64,000 nt of DNA from Taxawa tesnikishii (nom. ined.). Taxonomy: Eukaryota > Ascomycota > Dothideomycetes > Dothideales. The stretch lies in contig JAPDRO010000007.1 of NCBI GenBank assembly GCA_030247885.1, positions 1 through 64,000 on the forward strand, written 5' to 3'. Each line of letters starts with the position of its first letter. Within the stretch, counting starts at the first letter, position 1. The notes beneath the pieces were generated by a model, which worked only from the letters and a program-made list of their open reading frames with translations, was not told where the DNA came from and did not search any database. Shown here one piece after another: positions 1 to 12,314 of this stretch. The translations under genes were made by a program, and so were the position numbers.

Positions 1-129
1 CCCTAACCCTAACCCTAACCCTAACCCTAACCCTAACCCTAACCCTAACCCTAACCCTAAACCCAACCCTAACCCTAACCTAAACCTAAACCCTAAACCC
101 TAACCCTAACCCTACCTAAAACCCTACTT
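1..129. repeat. Telomeric repeat array (CCCTAA)n
   Basis: Perfect CCCTAA units fill about the first 60 bases. Degenerate units such as CCCAAC, CCTAAA and CCCTAAA follow up to about base 129. This is the C-rich strand of the TTAGGG telomere repeat of filamentous ascomycetes and shows that the window begins at a real chromosome end. The degenerate inner part is the usual proximal telomere border, where old repeats are no longer renewed by telomerase. Confidence 0.98.
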
Positions 130-501
130 AACTATAACCGAATATTTAGTAGAGTTAACTATAACTTATTAATTAATTTCGCTATTTATAATAGTAGCTA
201 AAAGATAAAGAGATTTCTTACTTAACTTAATAAGTTATATAACTATCTATCTAAACTAAGTAGTTATTATCTTATAAAATTTTCTATTATTTTACTTATA
301 TATCTTTCTTTTACTTTACTCTTTTTATTTCTTTTTATTTTACTTTTATTCTTTCTTTTTACTTTATCTTTACCTTATTTCTTTTACTTTACTTTTACCT
401 TTTTCTTATATTTTATTAGCCTTTATATACTCTTTATATATATAATTAAGAGTAGTAAACTTTAACTTACTAAATATTTATTTATATATATTATATATAT
501 A
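130..501. other. Subtelomeric AT-rich spacer, no gene
   Basis: RIP-like AT-rich DNA with no reading frame of interest. Roughly bases 262-417 carry almost no G on the plus strand (long runs of T and C, such as TTTCTTTTAC repeats), a strong strand asymmetry. The expected 5' part of the A2 transposon, into which C1 is inserted, is not found here. Confidence 0.7.
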
Positions 502-2348
502 ATATGTTTTATTACTAAGTAGCTACTTCCTACTAAGTAGCTACTCCTTATTAATATCGTAACTATTATAGACTATTATAATAATACTACTATAATATAA
601 CGCGTAATTTACTTATAATAAAGGTATACTATACCTTACTATTAAGGCTACTTAAGTAACTCTTCCTAATAGTATAAAATACGTATCTAAGGTATATAAC
701 GTCCCTTAAATAACGCTAAGATAATAACGTAATAAAAAGTTCGTACGACGTAACTATAAGCTTAACTTAAAGAAGCTAAAGAAAATAAAGGAAGAGGTAA
801 TAATAGTACGTATACTCGAGTTAGACTTACGAGGAATAAGCGTTATAAGGACTATAATAAAAGAAATAACTAATAATCTACTTACTATATATAGTAAAGG
901 ACCTATTAGTAAATACTAGGTAAATAGGTTTAAGACGTATATTAAGGAAGTTAAGCTTTAACGTAGTTATTTATACGATTATTAGTAAGCCTTAAACGAA
1001 GACGTACGCGTTATAATATATTAATTCGAGCTAGTTAAAAGATAAAGAAAAAGTATAATATCTTAGACGAAGATATATATAACTTTAATAAGTTTAAGTT
1101 TATAATAAGTATAATTAACGCTTAAATAGTCTTTATAGGCTCTAAGAAATAAAGTAATCTTAAAAGATATAACTAAGTAACTAGGAGTAAGTTATAATTA
1201 TTTAAAGTATTTACGCTATTAGGTAAGTTATCTTACTCTTTATTATCTTTAGTAGTAAGGTCCTTATATCGAGCTAGTACGTCGGCTTACCTCGCGATCA
1301 AGTAATTAAGACTAGTACTAATAGCTAGACGATAAATAAGTTTACTTTAAAGTAGTTAAAGTACTTTAACGCATATATAAAGGCGCGTTAAGTAGGTATA
1401 TATTACTTACTAATTATAGACGGCTATAAGAGTTATAGTAGTTATAATTTCTATAACTATTATAAAGAATAAAAGATTATTATTCTTTATATACTCTTAT
1501 ACTCGTTATACTTATTATAGCTACTTAACGTAAGCTATTTTACTTCCTTAAAGTAAGCGTATAACGCGGAGATTAATAGTTAGTTATAATACTCTATTAC
1601 GTAAGTTAAGAAAGAGGCCTTCTTACTAGCCTTTTATACCGCTTTTAATAAGGCGATTATAAAGGAAAATATCCTAGTAAGTTTTAAAGGCGCTAGTTTA
1701 GTTCCTTACGACTTAGAGTAAGTATTATTAAAGCTTAACGTAGTACTTTATATACTAATATTCGTACTATTAGAAGTTATTTTATAAGAGTCTAAAATAC
1801 TAGTTAACTTAAAGGAAATAAAGGCGTAAATAACGCTAGTTTACGAGCGAATATAATAGTATAAAGAATCGCTTATTTTACCTTTCTTATAAGTTATAAA
1901 TTCGCTTACTAAAGGCGTAGCTATTATAAGTTATAAATTAGAGTTATAAATAAGGGAAATTATAAGTCTTCGGAAGTCGATTAAGGCGTTAATAAAGTAG
2001 TATAGTCGTAAAAGAAAGTATATTTAAATAGAGGAGAGCTTAATAGTAAGTAACGTATAGAATTTAATAGCCGAAAAGAATAATAGTAGTAAGGAGAGTA
2101 CTAAATAACTTATAAAGAAAGTACGCGCGTAAAAGTACTATAGACGTTATAGTAAGACTAGCTATAATACGCGTACTTATACTATAGAAATAGTAAATAT
2201 AAATAATAGTAACGCTTCTAAATAGTATTATAAGTTAGAGTATATCTTTATATAGTATTATAGTACGAAGGTAATAGTTTATAATAGTCGCGATATTAGT
2301 AAGGAATAGCTACTTAGTAGGGAGTAGCTACTTAGTAATAAAATACGT
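502..2348 (+). mobile_element. RIP-mutated Fot1/pogo-like transposon C1
   Basis: A 1,847-bp element flanked by TA at 500-501 and 2349-2350. Its TIRs read ATATGTTTTATTACTAAG at the left and match the reverse complement of the right end (ACGTATTTTATTACTAAG) with transitions only. Each TIR contains two direct copies of a 17-bp unit of the type TACTAAGTAGCTACTCC. The interior is colinear with the intact Fot-like transposase at 14.7 kb: the degraded counterpart of the NFDESG block is near 1080-1110 and that of the DGH block near 1420. No open frame survives, because nearly all CpA and TpG have become TpA. It is a sister subfamily of family A. It lies inside A2, whose sequence resumes directly after the right TA. 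Confidence 0.85.
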
Positions 2349-2485
2349 TATACTTAAGTTACGAATATAATAAAGCTATTTATATAATTACTAGTAAGTT
2401 ACTTATAAGAACTTAGTAGTTATTTAGCCCTAGTTTACGCTTATTTAGTTAATAAAGGTAAAGTATAATATTATAAATAAAGATA

Positions 2486-5400
2486 ACGTATTTTATTACT
2501 AAGTAGTTTACTATTACTAAGTAGTTCGCTCTTACTAATATCGCGACTATTATAGACTATTATAATAATACCTTTATAACGTAATGCGTAATTAACTTAT
2601 AATAAAAGTATATTATACCTTACTATTAAGGCTACTTAAGTAACTCCTCTTAATAGCTAAAGATACGTATCTAAGGTATTTAATATCCCTTAAATAACTC
2701 TAAAACGACGACGCGACGAAAAGCTTATATAATATAACTATAAGCTTAACTTAAAGAAACTATAAAAGATAAAGAAAGAAGTAATAGTAGTATATATACT
2801 GAGTTAGACTTATAAGGAATAAGCGCTATAAGGACTATAGTAAAAGAAATAGCTAATAATTTACTAGTTACGCGTAGTAAAGGGCCTATTAGTAAGTACT
2901 AGGTAAATAGGTTTAAGACGTATATTAAGGAAGTTAAGCTTTAACGTAGTTATTTATATAATTATTAGCGAGCCTTAAATAAAGACGTACGTATTATAAC
3001 GCTCTAGTTCGAGCTAGTTAAAAGATAAAGAAAAAGTATAATATCCTAAATAAAGATATATATAACTTTAATAAGATAGGCTTTATAATAAGTATAATTA
3101 ACGCTTAAATAGTCTTTATAAGCTCTAAGAAATAAAGTAATCTTAAAAAGGTATAATTAAGTAACTAGAAGTAAGTTATAATTATCTAAGGTATTTACGT
3201 TACTAAGTAAGTTATCTTACTCTTTATTATCTTTAGTAGTAAAGTCCTTATATTAAACTAGTATATAGACTTACCTCGCGACTAAGTACTTAAAACTAGC
3301 GCTAATAGCTAGACGATAAATAAGCTTACTTTAAAGTAGTTAAAGTACTTTAACGCGTATATAAAGGCGCGTTAAGTAAGTATAATACTAAGATAAAAGT
3401 ATCTAATAATTAGTTACTAGCTTCTATTTAAAGCGCTATACTATTAAATAAATTACTCCCTATATAGTATATATATATTAAGATAGCTTATAGATTTGTC
3501 TAAAGTATATATAAGTCCTAACGATTATAATAGTATATTTAAATCGTAAAGATACGTTTAAAATCTAGTATACTAGCCTTTTAAATTAATAATAGCCTAA
3601 ATCCTCTCCTCTATAGATAGGTAATAATTATAGATTATTTCTAGCTTAATTATTAACTATATATATACTAAAGAGTCCTTTATCCTTTTAACGATTAATA
3701 CTTTAAATCCTAACTAAGTTTTAGTATCTAGAAAGAGCTAATATAACTTTTCCTTTAAAATTAACTAAAGATACTTAATTAAATTTAAATTAAGTAAGTA
3801 TAAAAGCTAGCTATCGATTAGATTAATATCTATTTCCTTTAACTAAGCTTTAGTTTTACTAGCTATATATATTAAAGCTCTATCTTATTAATAGAGTATA
3901 TTTAGCCTCTAGATTTATAGTATAATATAGCTAATTACGTTAAAGTATAATTTAGCTATATACTCCTACCTTTTAGAAGTAATATCTCTTCGTATAACTA
4001 TTAGATTAGACTTCTAATTATCGTAAATTATACTCTATACTATAATACGTATATCCTTATTCTTATTCCTTATTTAAACTTTATTTAATTAGTAGCCTTT
4101 ATTCGGTTTCCGAAAGACTTATAACTACTTATAACTAGCTTTACGTTTAACTAAATACTCGTCTAAAAAGATAACCTTTAACTATTAAAACGTACTTTAA
4201 TTCTTATAATTCTTAGCTTATTTAAAACGTAATTATATAGTCTTTACTATTAAGAGAAGACGTAACTTTACTATCTATTTTCCGATTATAAAAGCTTATA
4301 GAGCTCGTTATATAGTTTTAGTACTAATAGCTAGGTAGAGCTTACGTTTAACTATTATATACGTTATAAAGGGGTTCTTTTATATATAGCAAATAATAGA
4401 TCGATTATTACGCTTTATAAGCTTTTATAAACATTTAGATTTCTTATATAATTCTCTATATAGATAGTTAAGTACGTTATTAACTATATTATAAATAGTA
4501 GAATATAATAGCTAGAAATTATATTAGATTCTTACGTATATATTTCTATAGTTTTTAACTAAAACAATTTAATTACGTATATATAGACTAAGCTCCTTAT
4601 TACGACGGTTATTACGCTCTATTTAAGTAGACTAAAGCCTTTATTATAGTATAATTACGTCTTTAATTTATAGTATAACTATTAATATATAAAGCTAGTA
4701 GCTAATTATTAGATACTTCTATCTTAGTACTATATATACTACCTACTAATTATAGATAGTTACGAGAGTTATAATAGTTATAACTTCTATAACTACTATA
4801 AAGAATAAAAGATTATTATTCTTTATATACTCTTATACTTATTATACTTATTATAGCTACTTAATATAAGCTATTTTACTTCCTTAAAGTAAGTATATAA
4901 CGCGGAGATTAATAACTAGTTATAGTACTCTACTATATAAGTTAAAAAAGAGGCCTTCTTACTAGTCTTTCGTATTACTTTTAATAAGGTAATTATAAAG
5001 GATAATATTTAGGTAAGCTTTAGAGGCGCTAGATTAGTTCCCTATAACTTAAAGTAAGTACTATTAAAGCTTAACGTAGTACTTTATATACTAATACTCG
5101 TACTATTAGAAGTTACCCTATAAGAGTTTAAAATACTAGTTAATTTAAAGGAAATAAAGGCGTAAATAATACTAGTTTATAAGCGTATATAACTATATAA
5201 GAATTCGCTTATCTCGCCTCTTTTATAAGCTATAAATTCGCTTATTAAAGGTATAGCTATTATAAGTTATAAATTAGAGTTATAAATAAGGGAACTCGTA
5301 GGTCTTTAGAAGTTAATTAAGGCGTTTATAAAATAGCGTAGTCGTAAAAGAAAGTATATTTAAATAGAAGAAAGTCTTATAATAAGTAACGTATAGAATT

Positions 5401-5684
5401 TAATAACTAATAAGGACGATAGTAGTAACGAGGGTACTACCTAGCTTATAAAGAAGGTACGTACGTAAAAGTACTACGAACATTATAGTAAGACTAACTA
5501 TAATACGCGTACTTATACTATAGAAATAGTAGATCTAAATAATAGTAATACTTCTAAATAGTACTATAAATTAAAGTATATTTTTATATAGTATTATAGT
5601 ACGAAGGTAATAGTTTATAATAGTTATAATATTAGTAAGGGCGAACTACTTAGTAATAGTAAACTACTTAGTAATAAAATACGT
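2486..5684 (+). mobile_element. RIP-mutated Fot1/pogo-like transposon C2, interrupted by D
   Basis: Second copy of the C family, flanked by TA at 2484-2485 and 5685-5686, with the same paired 17-bp subrepeats in both TIRs. Total span is 3,199 bp. Removing the 1,350-bp D element and its TA leaves about 1,847 bp, the length of C1. Left part (to about 3382) and right part (from about 4735) align base for base with C1 apart from transitions. It is inserted in A2 in the same orientation, at a site that is CA in the intact A copy and TA in the RIP-mutated copies. It carries no usable frame. Confidence 0.85.
3383..4732. mobile_element. RIP-mutated TIR element D (about 1.35 kb) inside C2
   Basis: Begins TAATACTAAGATAAAAGTAT and ends with the inverted copy, giving TIRs of about 40 bp that differ only by transitions. 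It is flanked by TA on both sides. The size, TIR length and TA target fit the Tc1/mariner superfamily, but the coding sequence is too degraded to recognise a DDE triad, so the family is not assigned. Removing the element and one TA restores the C-family sequence exactly as seen in C1. Confidence 0.75.
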
Positions 5685-6784
5685 TATATATAACTTTAAT
5701 AAATCTAACTTTTTAATAAGTAAGATATTATCTTAGCTAGTTATTATAGGCTTAGAGAAACTTACTAAATAAAAGAAACTATAGTTTAATAATTACAAGT
5801 AAGTTACCTTAATATAAGGTATTAAAGTTATAGGGCGTATTATCTTACTCTTTATTATCTTTATAAGTAAGGTCCTTATCTTAACTTAGTTTAATAATTT
5901 ACCTTATAACTAAATTATTAAGGTCTCCTTTACTAGCTAGACTAATAATAAGCTCGCGCTTACGTAGCTTAAGTACTTTAATACGTATATAAAGACTTAT
6001 ATTATTAAGGTATATAGGCTACTTATTATTAATAGTTATAAGAGTTACTACTTAGTCGAATTCTAAGATTACTATAAGGAAAATAATATTATAGCTCTTT
6101 ATATACTTTTATACTTCCTATACTTACTATAGCTACTTAATATTATTTACTACTTACTACTAAAGCGCTTATTTAGCGATAAGATCTTAGCCTTAGTATA
6201 TAATTATATCTACTATATTATAAAAGAAACCTTCTTAATTACCTTTAAAGTAACTTTTAAGAACGCACTTATATAGGAGAATATTTACGTAAGAGTTTAA
6301 GGTACTAGGCTAGTCTTATATAACCTAGAGGCTATATTATTAAATCTAAATATAAGGCTATATATACTAATACTACTTATACTAAGTATAGTTAAATAGG
6401 AGGCGAAAATACTACGTAATACTAGTAAAATAAAGGCGTAGTTAACGCTAATTTAAAATCGTATATAAAAACATTAAAAGTCTTTAGTAAGTTCTTTAAA
6501 TAAGTAAGTTAAGTAGTTAACTAAGGGTACTTAGTAAATAGTATATAAGATAGTATTAATACGTAAAGAAATAGCGCGTCTATAAGATATAATTAAGGTA
6601 ACTATAAAGCGTAAGAGTCGTAAAAGGTAATACGTATAAATAAAGGAGACTTTAATAGTAAGTAAGATAGCTAATTTAGTTACTACTAAGGAGGGTAGTA
6701 GTAATAATAGCGAGAAACTTATAAAGAAAGTACGCGTAAAGTAGCGTTATAACTATTATAGTAAGACTAAGTATAACTCTTATA

Positions 6785-8629
6785 ATATAGTCTATAGGGA
6801 TATAAGTTATATAAAGTAGTAAGTTAATAAATCTCTACCCTTTTAACTCTATTAATTATCTACGTATTATAACTATAATATAATTAGTATTAGAGTTACT
6901 AAGTAAGTTCTTAAGTAGCTCGTCTTCTTCCTCCTTAATTATTTCTTTTACCTTATACTTACATAGCTATCTACGAGTCTTTTCTTTACTATCTTTACTT
7001 TTATTACCTTTATTATCTCGAGTACTTCTTACGTACTAAATATAAACTTCCCTTTTAATATAACTTACTTACTCTTTATTTAAGCCTTTCGAGTATTAAA
7101 AGTCTCTCTTATTCTTTTACTTACTTACGTAAAGTAATAAGCTTATTATACGTCGATTTAAAAGCGTAAGTTATTTACTTTATATATTACTTTACTAGAG
7201 ATAAAACGTCCTAGATAGCCTTTATTATAAAATTAAGTAGTATATTTACTTTACGTAGTTTAGTACTATTTAATAATAAGCTATAAAGTAGTAATAAGTC
7301 TAGATCGAGTTACTAGAGTAGTATATATAATAGTAAAGTAGCTAAAGTTATCCTAAAAGGTAACTTTTTAAGTATAAATATCGGGCTTAGTAATACTAAA
7401 CTAGTACCGCGCTATCTAGCGAGAATATTATAAGTAGTAAGTGCCTTATACTTTACGCGGATATATATCTTAGTTTATTTTATATATAATATACGACTAG
7501 AATCGACTCGTAAAGTAACGTTAGTCTCTAAGGTTAGCGTATACTTAAGTAGCGTAAATACGCTAATATTAAGTAGTTAAAGGATATATAAATAATAAGG
7601 TAGTAGGATTATTAAGTTAATCTTATTTTATATATAGAAGGTAATTACCTTACTAGTAATATAGCTACTATAGTCGTTTATAATTAGTAATCTCCGAGTT
7701 ATAAGGTCCTTTAATTATATTAAAGGCTTAAATATAATAGTTAGTTACTTATAACTATAGCTATTAAATGTTTAGCTACTATTACTAGTTGAGAACCTTT
7801 AATTTAAAGGCGTATATACAAGTATTTATATAGTATTCGTATGTTTTACCTTATAAATTAATAAGGGTAAAATAGCTAGGCTAATAGCGCTTACGTACTT
7901 AATTATAATTATTTTTTTACTTACTAATAATTTGCTTTTAACTATTATCTTTACGTATATTAACTAATACTCTTAATAACTAACTTACTTTAACTATAAA
8001 GCTAGACTCGTTTATATTATAAACGTACTCTAGTATATATTAATTTTATATTTATATCTCTATTACTACGTTAAATTACTTCTTTACGTTCTTATAGCTT
8101 ATTACTTTAAACTATACGCTATTAATCTAACGTATTTAAATACTTATAATCTTAAAATAATAAGCCTTAAAGTAATCGAGTTAATACTTATTAATTAGTC
8201 GAAGAGTTAAAGCGAAAGTCTTAGAAAGTTAAATGCGTCTACGTTATATTTCCTTAATTATTTATAGAGTTAATATAAGTAAAGTAGAGAATCTAGTACG
8301 CGTAAGATATATAATTTATCGTACTAATGTCTTTTCTTCTAGTATAAAAAGAAGCTACTTATCTTAGTACGCTATAGCGCGTAAAGTTTATTTAAATATA
8401 TAATACTATAGCGTTATATTTAGGACCTTAAATACGAGGGTAACCTTATAAACTAATAAGTATTTATTATTTTTAATAGTAGAAATAGCCTTCTAAATAT
8501 CCTCTTTTATATAAGTCTATTTACTAGGTATAAAAGTACTTATAATAGTTAGAAGTAATAGTAGAAGATTAGAAGTTTATAATATAGTAACTTACTACTT
8601 TATATAACTTATATCCTCGTAGACTATAT
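6785..8629 (-). mobile_element. RIP-mutated pogo-like transposon B inside A2
   Basis: A 1,845-bp element with TIRs of about 41 bp (left ATATAGTCTATAGGGATATA; right, inverted, ATATAGTCTACGAGGATATA), flanked by TA at 6783-6784 and 8630-8631. Its TIRs differ from those of A and C. On the minus strand, degraded counterparts of the pogo DGH...SH block (about 7.65-7.72 kb) and of the PPHSSH..QPLD block (about 7.56-7.61 kb) can be read through the transitions, so it is a separate pogo-like family in the opposite orientation. It sits at a position that is CA in the intact A element. Confidence 0.75.
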
Positions 8630-8805
8630 TACTTATAAAGTAGAAATAGATAATATAAAAGATAGTAACGTTTCTAAATAATTATATACTATTCTATAGA
8701 CTACTATAAAGTATTATAGTATTATATAATACTACTACGTAAATGTTCTAGTTTTATAAGGTAGTTAACTTACTTAAGTAGTTAACTTACTTATAAAATA
8801 CGTTA

Positions 8806-9202
8806 TTTACTTTATATTTTCTATATTAATACTAGATATATAATAGTATCTTTTATTTATTTATACCTTTATACTTATATTAAAAGGTATTAATACATAG
8901 TTCTTAAACTAGTAAATATAATTAAGTAGACTTAGTCCTTTTAAATACTTTATATAATTTTATACCTTTTTAAATATAAAGTACTTTTATTACTTTATAC
9001 TTAATATTAATAAATATGTTTAATATATCTACTTTAAATAGTACTTTATTAGTAATTATATCTTTATTTATAAAGAAGTAAATAAAATATATTTAACTTT
9101 ACTTAATAATAATAACTTAGACTTTATAAAATACTAAATACTTAATATAAACTATATTACTAAGAGGAAGTTATAATATTACATAAAGAAAAGTAATATA
9201 AT
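8806..9202. other. AT-rich spacer between A2 and A3
   Basis: About 400 bp of AT-rich DNA with no recognisable element ends or reading frame. CpA and TpG are rare but a little more frequent than inside the transposons. Confidence 0.6.
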
Positions 9203-9204
9203 TA

Positions 9205-11051
9205 ACGTGTTTTATAAGTAAGTTAGCTACTTAAGTAAGTTAACTACCTTACGAAACTAAAATACTTACGTAGTAACATTACGTAATACCTTAATAATAT
9301 AACGTATAATATACTTATACTAAAGGAAATATATACCTTACTATCTCTAATATTATATCTAAGTAAATTTAAAGTAAGAGACGCGCTATAGTAGTATATA
9401 TTATACTCTAATTAACGCTATAAGACTAATACGCTAAATAGCGCTCTTAATATAACTACGAGCCGAAATTAAAGCGCCTTATAAAACTAAAAGAGGAGGT
9501 AATAATATAGCGTATATTAGACGAGAGTTTACGTAGTATATTACCCTTAAAGGGAAATATATAAGATATAATAGATAAACTACTAGGAGAGCATAATAAG
9601 AAGCCTATTAGTAAAAACTAAGTTAATAACTTTATTAAGTATACGCCTAAGTTACGAACGTAATAAAGTCGTTCGTACAATTACTAGTAAGTTACTTATA
9701 AGAATCTAGTAGTTATTTAGCTCTAGTTTACGCTTATTTAATTAATAAAAATAAAGTATAATATCTTAAATAAAGATACTTATAACTTTAATAAATTTAG
9801 CTTTTTAATAAGTAAGATATCGTCTTAGCTAGTTATTATAAGCTTAGAGAAACCTAGTAAATAAAAGAAACTATAGCCTAGTAATTGCAAGTAAGTTACC
9901 TTAATATAAGGTATTAGGACTATAAGGCGCGTTATCTTACTCTTTATTATCTTTATAAGTAAAGTCCTTATCTTAACTTAGTTTAATAATTTACTTTATA
10001 ACTAGATTATTAAGGTTTCCTTTACTAGTTAAACTAATAATAAGCTTACGCTTACGTAGCTTAAGTACTTTAATACGTATATAAAGACTTATACTATTAG
10101 GGTATATAAGCTACTTATTATTAATAGTTACGAGAGTTACTACTTAGTTAAATTTTAAGATTACTATAAGGAAAATAATATTATAACTCTTTATATACCT
10201 TTATACTCTTTATACTTACTATAGCTACTTAATGTCGTTTATTACTTACTACTAAAGTGCTTATATAGCGACGAGATCTTAGCCTTAGTATATAGTCGTA
10301 TTTATTATATTATAAAAGAAACCTTCCTAACTACCTTTAAAGTAACTTTTAAGAAGGTATTTATATAGGAAAATATCTACGTAAAGTTTCGAGGTACTAG
10401 GCTAGTTTTATATAACTTAGAGACTATATTATTAAAGCTAAATATAAGGCTATATACGCTAACGTTACTTATACTAGGTATAGTTAAATAGGAGGTAAAA
10501 ATACTACGTAACGCTAGCAAAATAGAGGCGTAATTAATGCTAATTTAAAATTATATATAAAAATATTAAGGGTCTTTAGTAAGTTCTTTAAATAAGTAAG
10601 TTAAGTAATTAACTAAGGGCGCTTAGTAAATAGTATATAAGATAGTATTAATACGCGAAGAAATAGCGCGTTTATAAGATATAATTAAAGTAACTATAAA
10701 GCGTAAGAGTTATAAAAGGTAATATATATAAATAGAAGAAACTTTAATAGTAAGTAAAGTAACTAATTTAGTTACTACTAAGAAGAATAATAGTAATAAT
10801 AATAGTAAGAAGGCTACGAAGAAAGTATATATAAAGTAGCGTTATAGTTATTATAGTAAAACTAAGTATAATTCTTATATTTATAAAGTAGAAATAAAAG
10901 ATATAGAAGATAGCGACGTTTCTAAATAATTATATACTATTTTATAAACTACTATAAAGTATTATAGTATTACGTAATATTACTACGTAAGCGTTTTAGT
11001 TTCGTAAGGTAATTAACTTACTTAAGTAGTTAACTTACTTATAAAATACGT
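9205..11051 (+). mobile_element. RIP-mutated full-length Fot1/pogo-like transposon A3
   Basis: 1,847 bp, flanked by TA at 9203-9204 and 11052-11053. It has exactly the same length as the intact copy at 14622-16468 and aligns with it along its whole length where I compared it, differing by transitions that turn CpA and TpG into TpA. TIRs begin ACGTGTTTTATAAGTAAG against ACGTGTTTCACAAGTAAG in the intact copy. No net insertion or deletion has accumulated, so RIP alone appears to have destroyed it. It can produce no transposase. Confidence 0.92.
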
Positions 11052-11053
11052 TA

Positions 11054-11942
11054 TAGTAAAATAGAAGTAATTATAAACTATTATATAAAAGATTCTATAT
11101 TATTACTTCTTACTATTAACTTAAATACTTAATATACTTAGTAGCTTCTTATATTTAAAAAGCTTATTATACCTTAATTCTACTAATTACTAAGTCTAAT
11201 TATCTAATCGTTCGATGTCTTTATATACCCACTAGGTATTAAGGTTAATAAGGCTAGATTGGCTAGTAAGTAATAGAGCCTCCCTTCCTAGAAATAGTTT
11301 GTAGCGCTAGTAGCTAGGATATGCTGAGTACATCGTGGGTCTCGCAGTTTCGTGTCAACAACACCGGCTGCCTTCTCACGTCTCCCGCTTATGCGCGCAA
11401 AACATCCTGAGTTATGTAGCCCGTATAAGATCAAAGAGTGGTAAGGCTACGCGTGTGGGAGATAGTAGATGTCATCCTTCAATTTCTTGTGAGGTTTGCT
11501 TGTTCAACAATGAATTTCTTGGCCCTTAGACTAATTCGACATCTGCAAGACAAGCGGGATAATAGCGGCCGCACGAAAGAGCTTTGGCAATGTTTGCCCT
11601 TGAGGTGTCCAGCAGAAGCGGGAGGACTATGAGAACGAGCATGCCAAATGTATTCTCCGTACTGTCGTCGCTACGGCAAGTTTTGATGTTCCAAGCGCAG
11701 CCCGGGTAGCATGATGAGGTATGCAAGCTCTTGCGTCGCCATCACCCGACCAATTTTCTCGACTTCCAAGAACTTGTGTGTTGATGCCGCAGGAAGCGGC
11801 CCTAGCTCGTTTTCGGATTCGATGCTCTTGTCACCGGTGGAAGGTAAGACCCGAAGGTGTGTTCAGCGCTCTCCTCCATATGCGCGCAGCATGCCATGAG
11901 GAGTCCCCAGTTTGTGTTAAGGCCAATGTATCCACTCTTTTA
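11054..11942. other. Transition from RIP-mutated to normal-GC DNA, no gene recognised
   Basis: AT-rich until about 11,230, then normal GC. Short frames on both strands (for example a plus frame from 11721) show no recognisable domain. I see nothing I can name here. Confidence 0.5.
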
Positions 11943-12174
11943 CTAAAATTCATTGGGCCAGCACTTCTCCTTGGTCCAAATGTCAGGATGCGTGTTGGCG
12001 TGGTCCTCGAGATTTTTGAGGTTGGAATTGACAAGCTCCTTCTTGCAAAAGGCGCAGATGGAGGTTGGTTTCGGGGCTTTTTAGGAGTTCCGTTGGGGTT
12101 GACGGGGACGCGGGTGCCGGCGGCCTCGGCTTTTTGTGCTCGCGCTGTATACGGGCTTTCTTGCTGATGGGCAT
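11943..12174 (-). CDS. Small Cys2-His2 zinc-finger protein (77 aa), frame interrupted twice
   Basis: Starting at the ATG at 12174 the minus strand reads MPISKKARIQREHKK, then AEAAGTRVPVNPNGTPKKP in a second frame, then a C-terminal finger in a third frame that ends at 11943. The finger has Cys-x2-Cys, 14 residues, His-x3-His (ICAFCKKELVN then HANTH) and ends in WPNEF. The layout, a basic lysine-rich head followed by one compact finger, resembles short conserved fungal zinc-binding proteins; function is unknown to me. Both frame changes coincide with homopolymers (T5 at 12131-12135, G4 at 12073-12076 on the plus strand) and are each explained by one missing base. It is therefore either an assembly error or a young pseudogene. 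Its upstream region is cut by element E 140 bp away. Confidence 0.6.
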
Positions 12175-12314
12175 AGTGAAGACGTATGATGGTTGGGGTA
12201 TTTGTGGTGGTTGTGGTGGTTATGATCGAGGTGGAATGTAGAGTAATTGCGATACGATGAAGAACAAGTCGGTTGTTGACGCTGCACAAAATCGGGGTCT
12301 GGAAGAAGATTTTA

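Larger units (their letters stand above)
2351..8803 (+). mobile_element. RIP-mutated Fot1/pogo-like transposon A2, split into three pieces
   Basis: Oldest visible element of the nest. Pieces at 2351-2485, 5687-6784 and 8632-8803 match, allowing C-to-T and G-to-A changes, the intact copy at 15061-15195, 15196-16296 and 16297-16468. Piece lengths agree exactly for the first and third (135 and 172 bp). The second is 3 bp short (1098 against 1101). C1 abuts its left end, C2 (carrying D) separates pieces one and two, and B separates pieces two and three. The 5' 440 bp of the element are absent from the window. It ends with the family TIR and a TA at 8804-8805. It encodes nothing now. Confidence 0.85.

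Noticed and set aside
1-11053. Hidden protein genes within the AT-rich block
   Set aside because: No open frame of useful length exists, and the recognisable sequence is RIP-mutated transposase.
11721-12289. Two overlapping frames of about 150 codons on opposite strands
   Set aside because: The minus-strand frame contains only the middle piece of the zinc-finger gene in the right frame. The plus-strand frame is its antisense.
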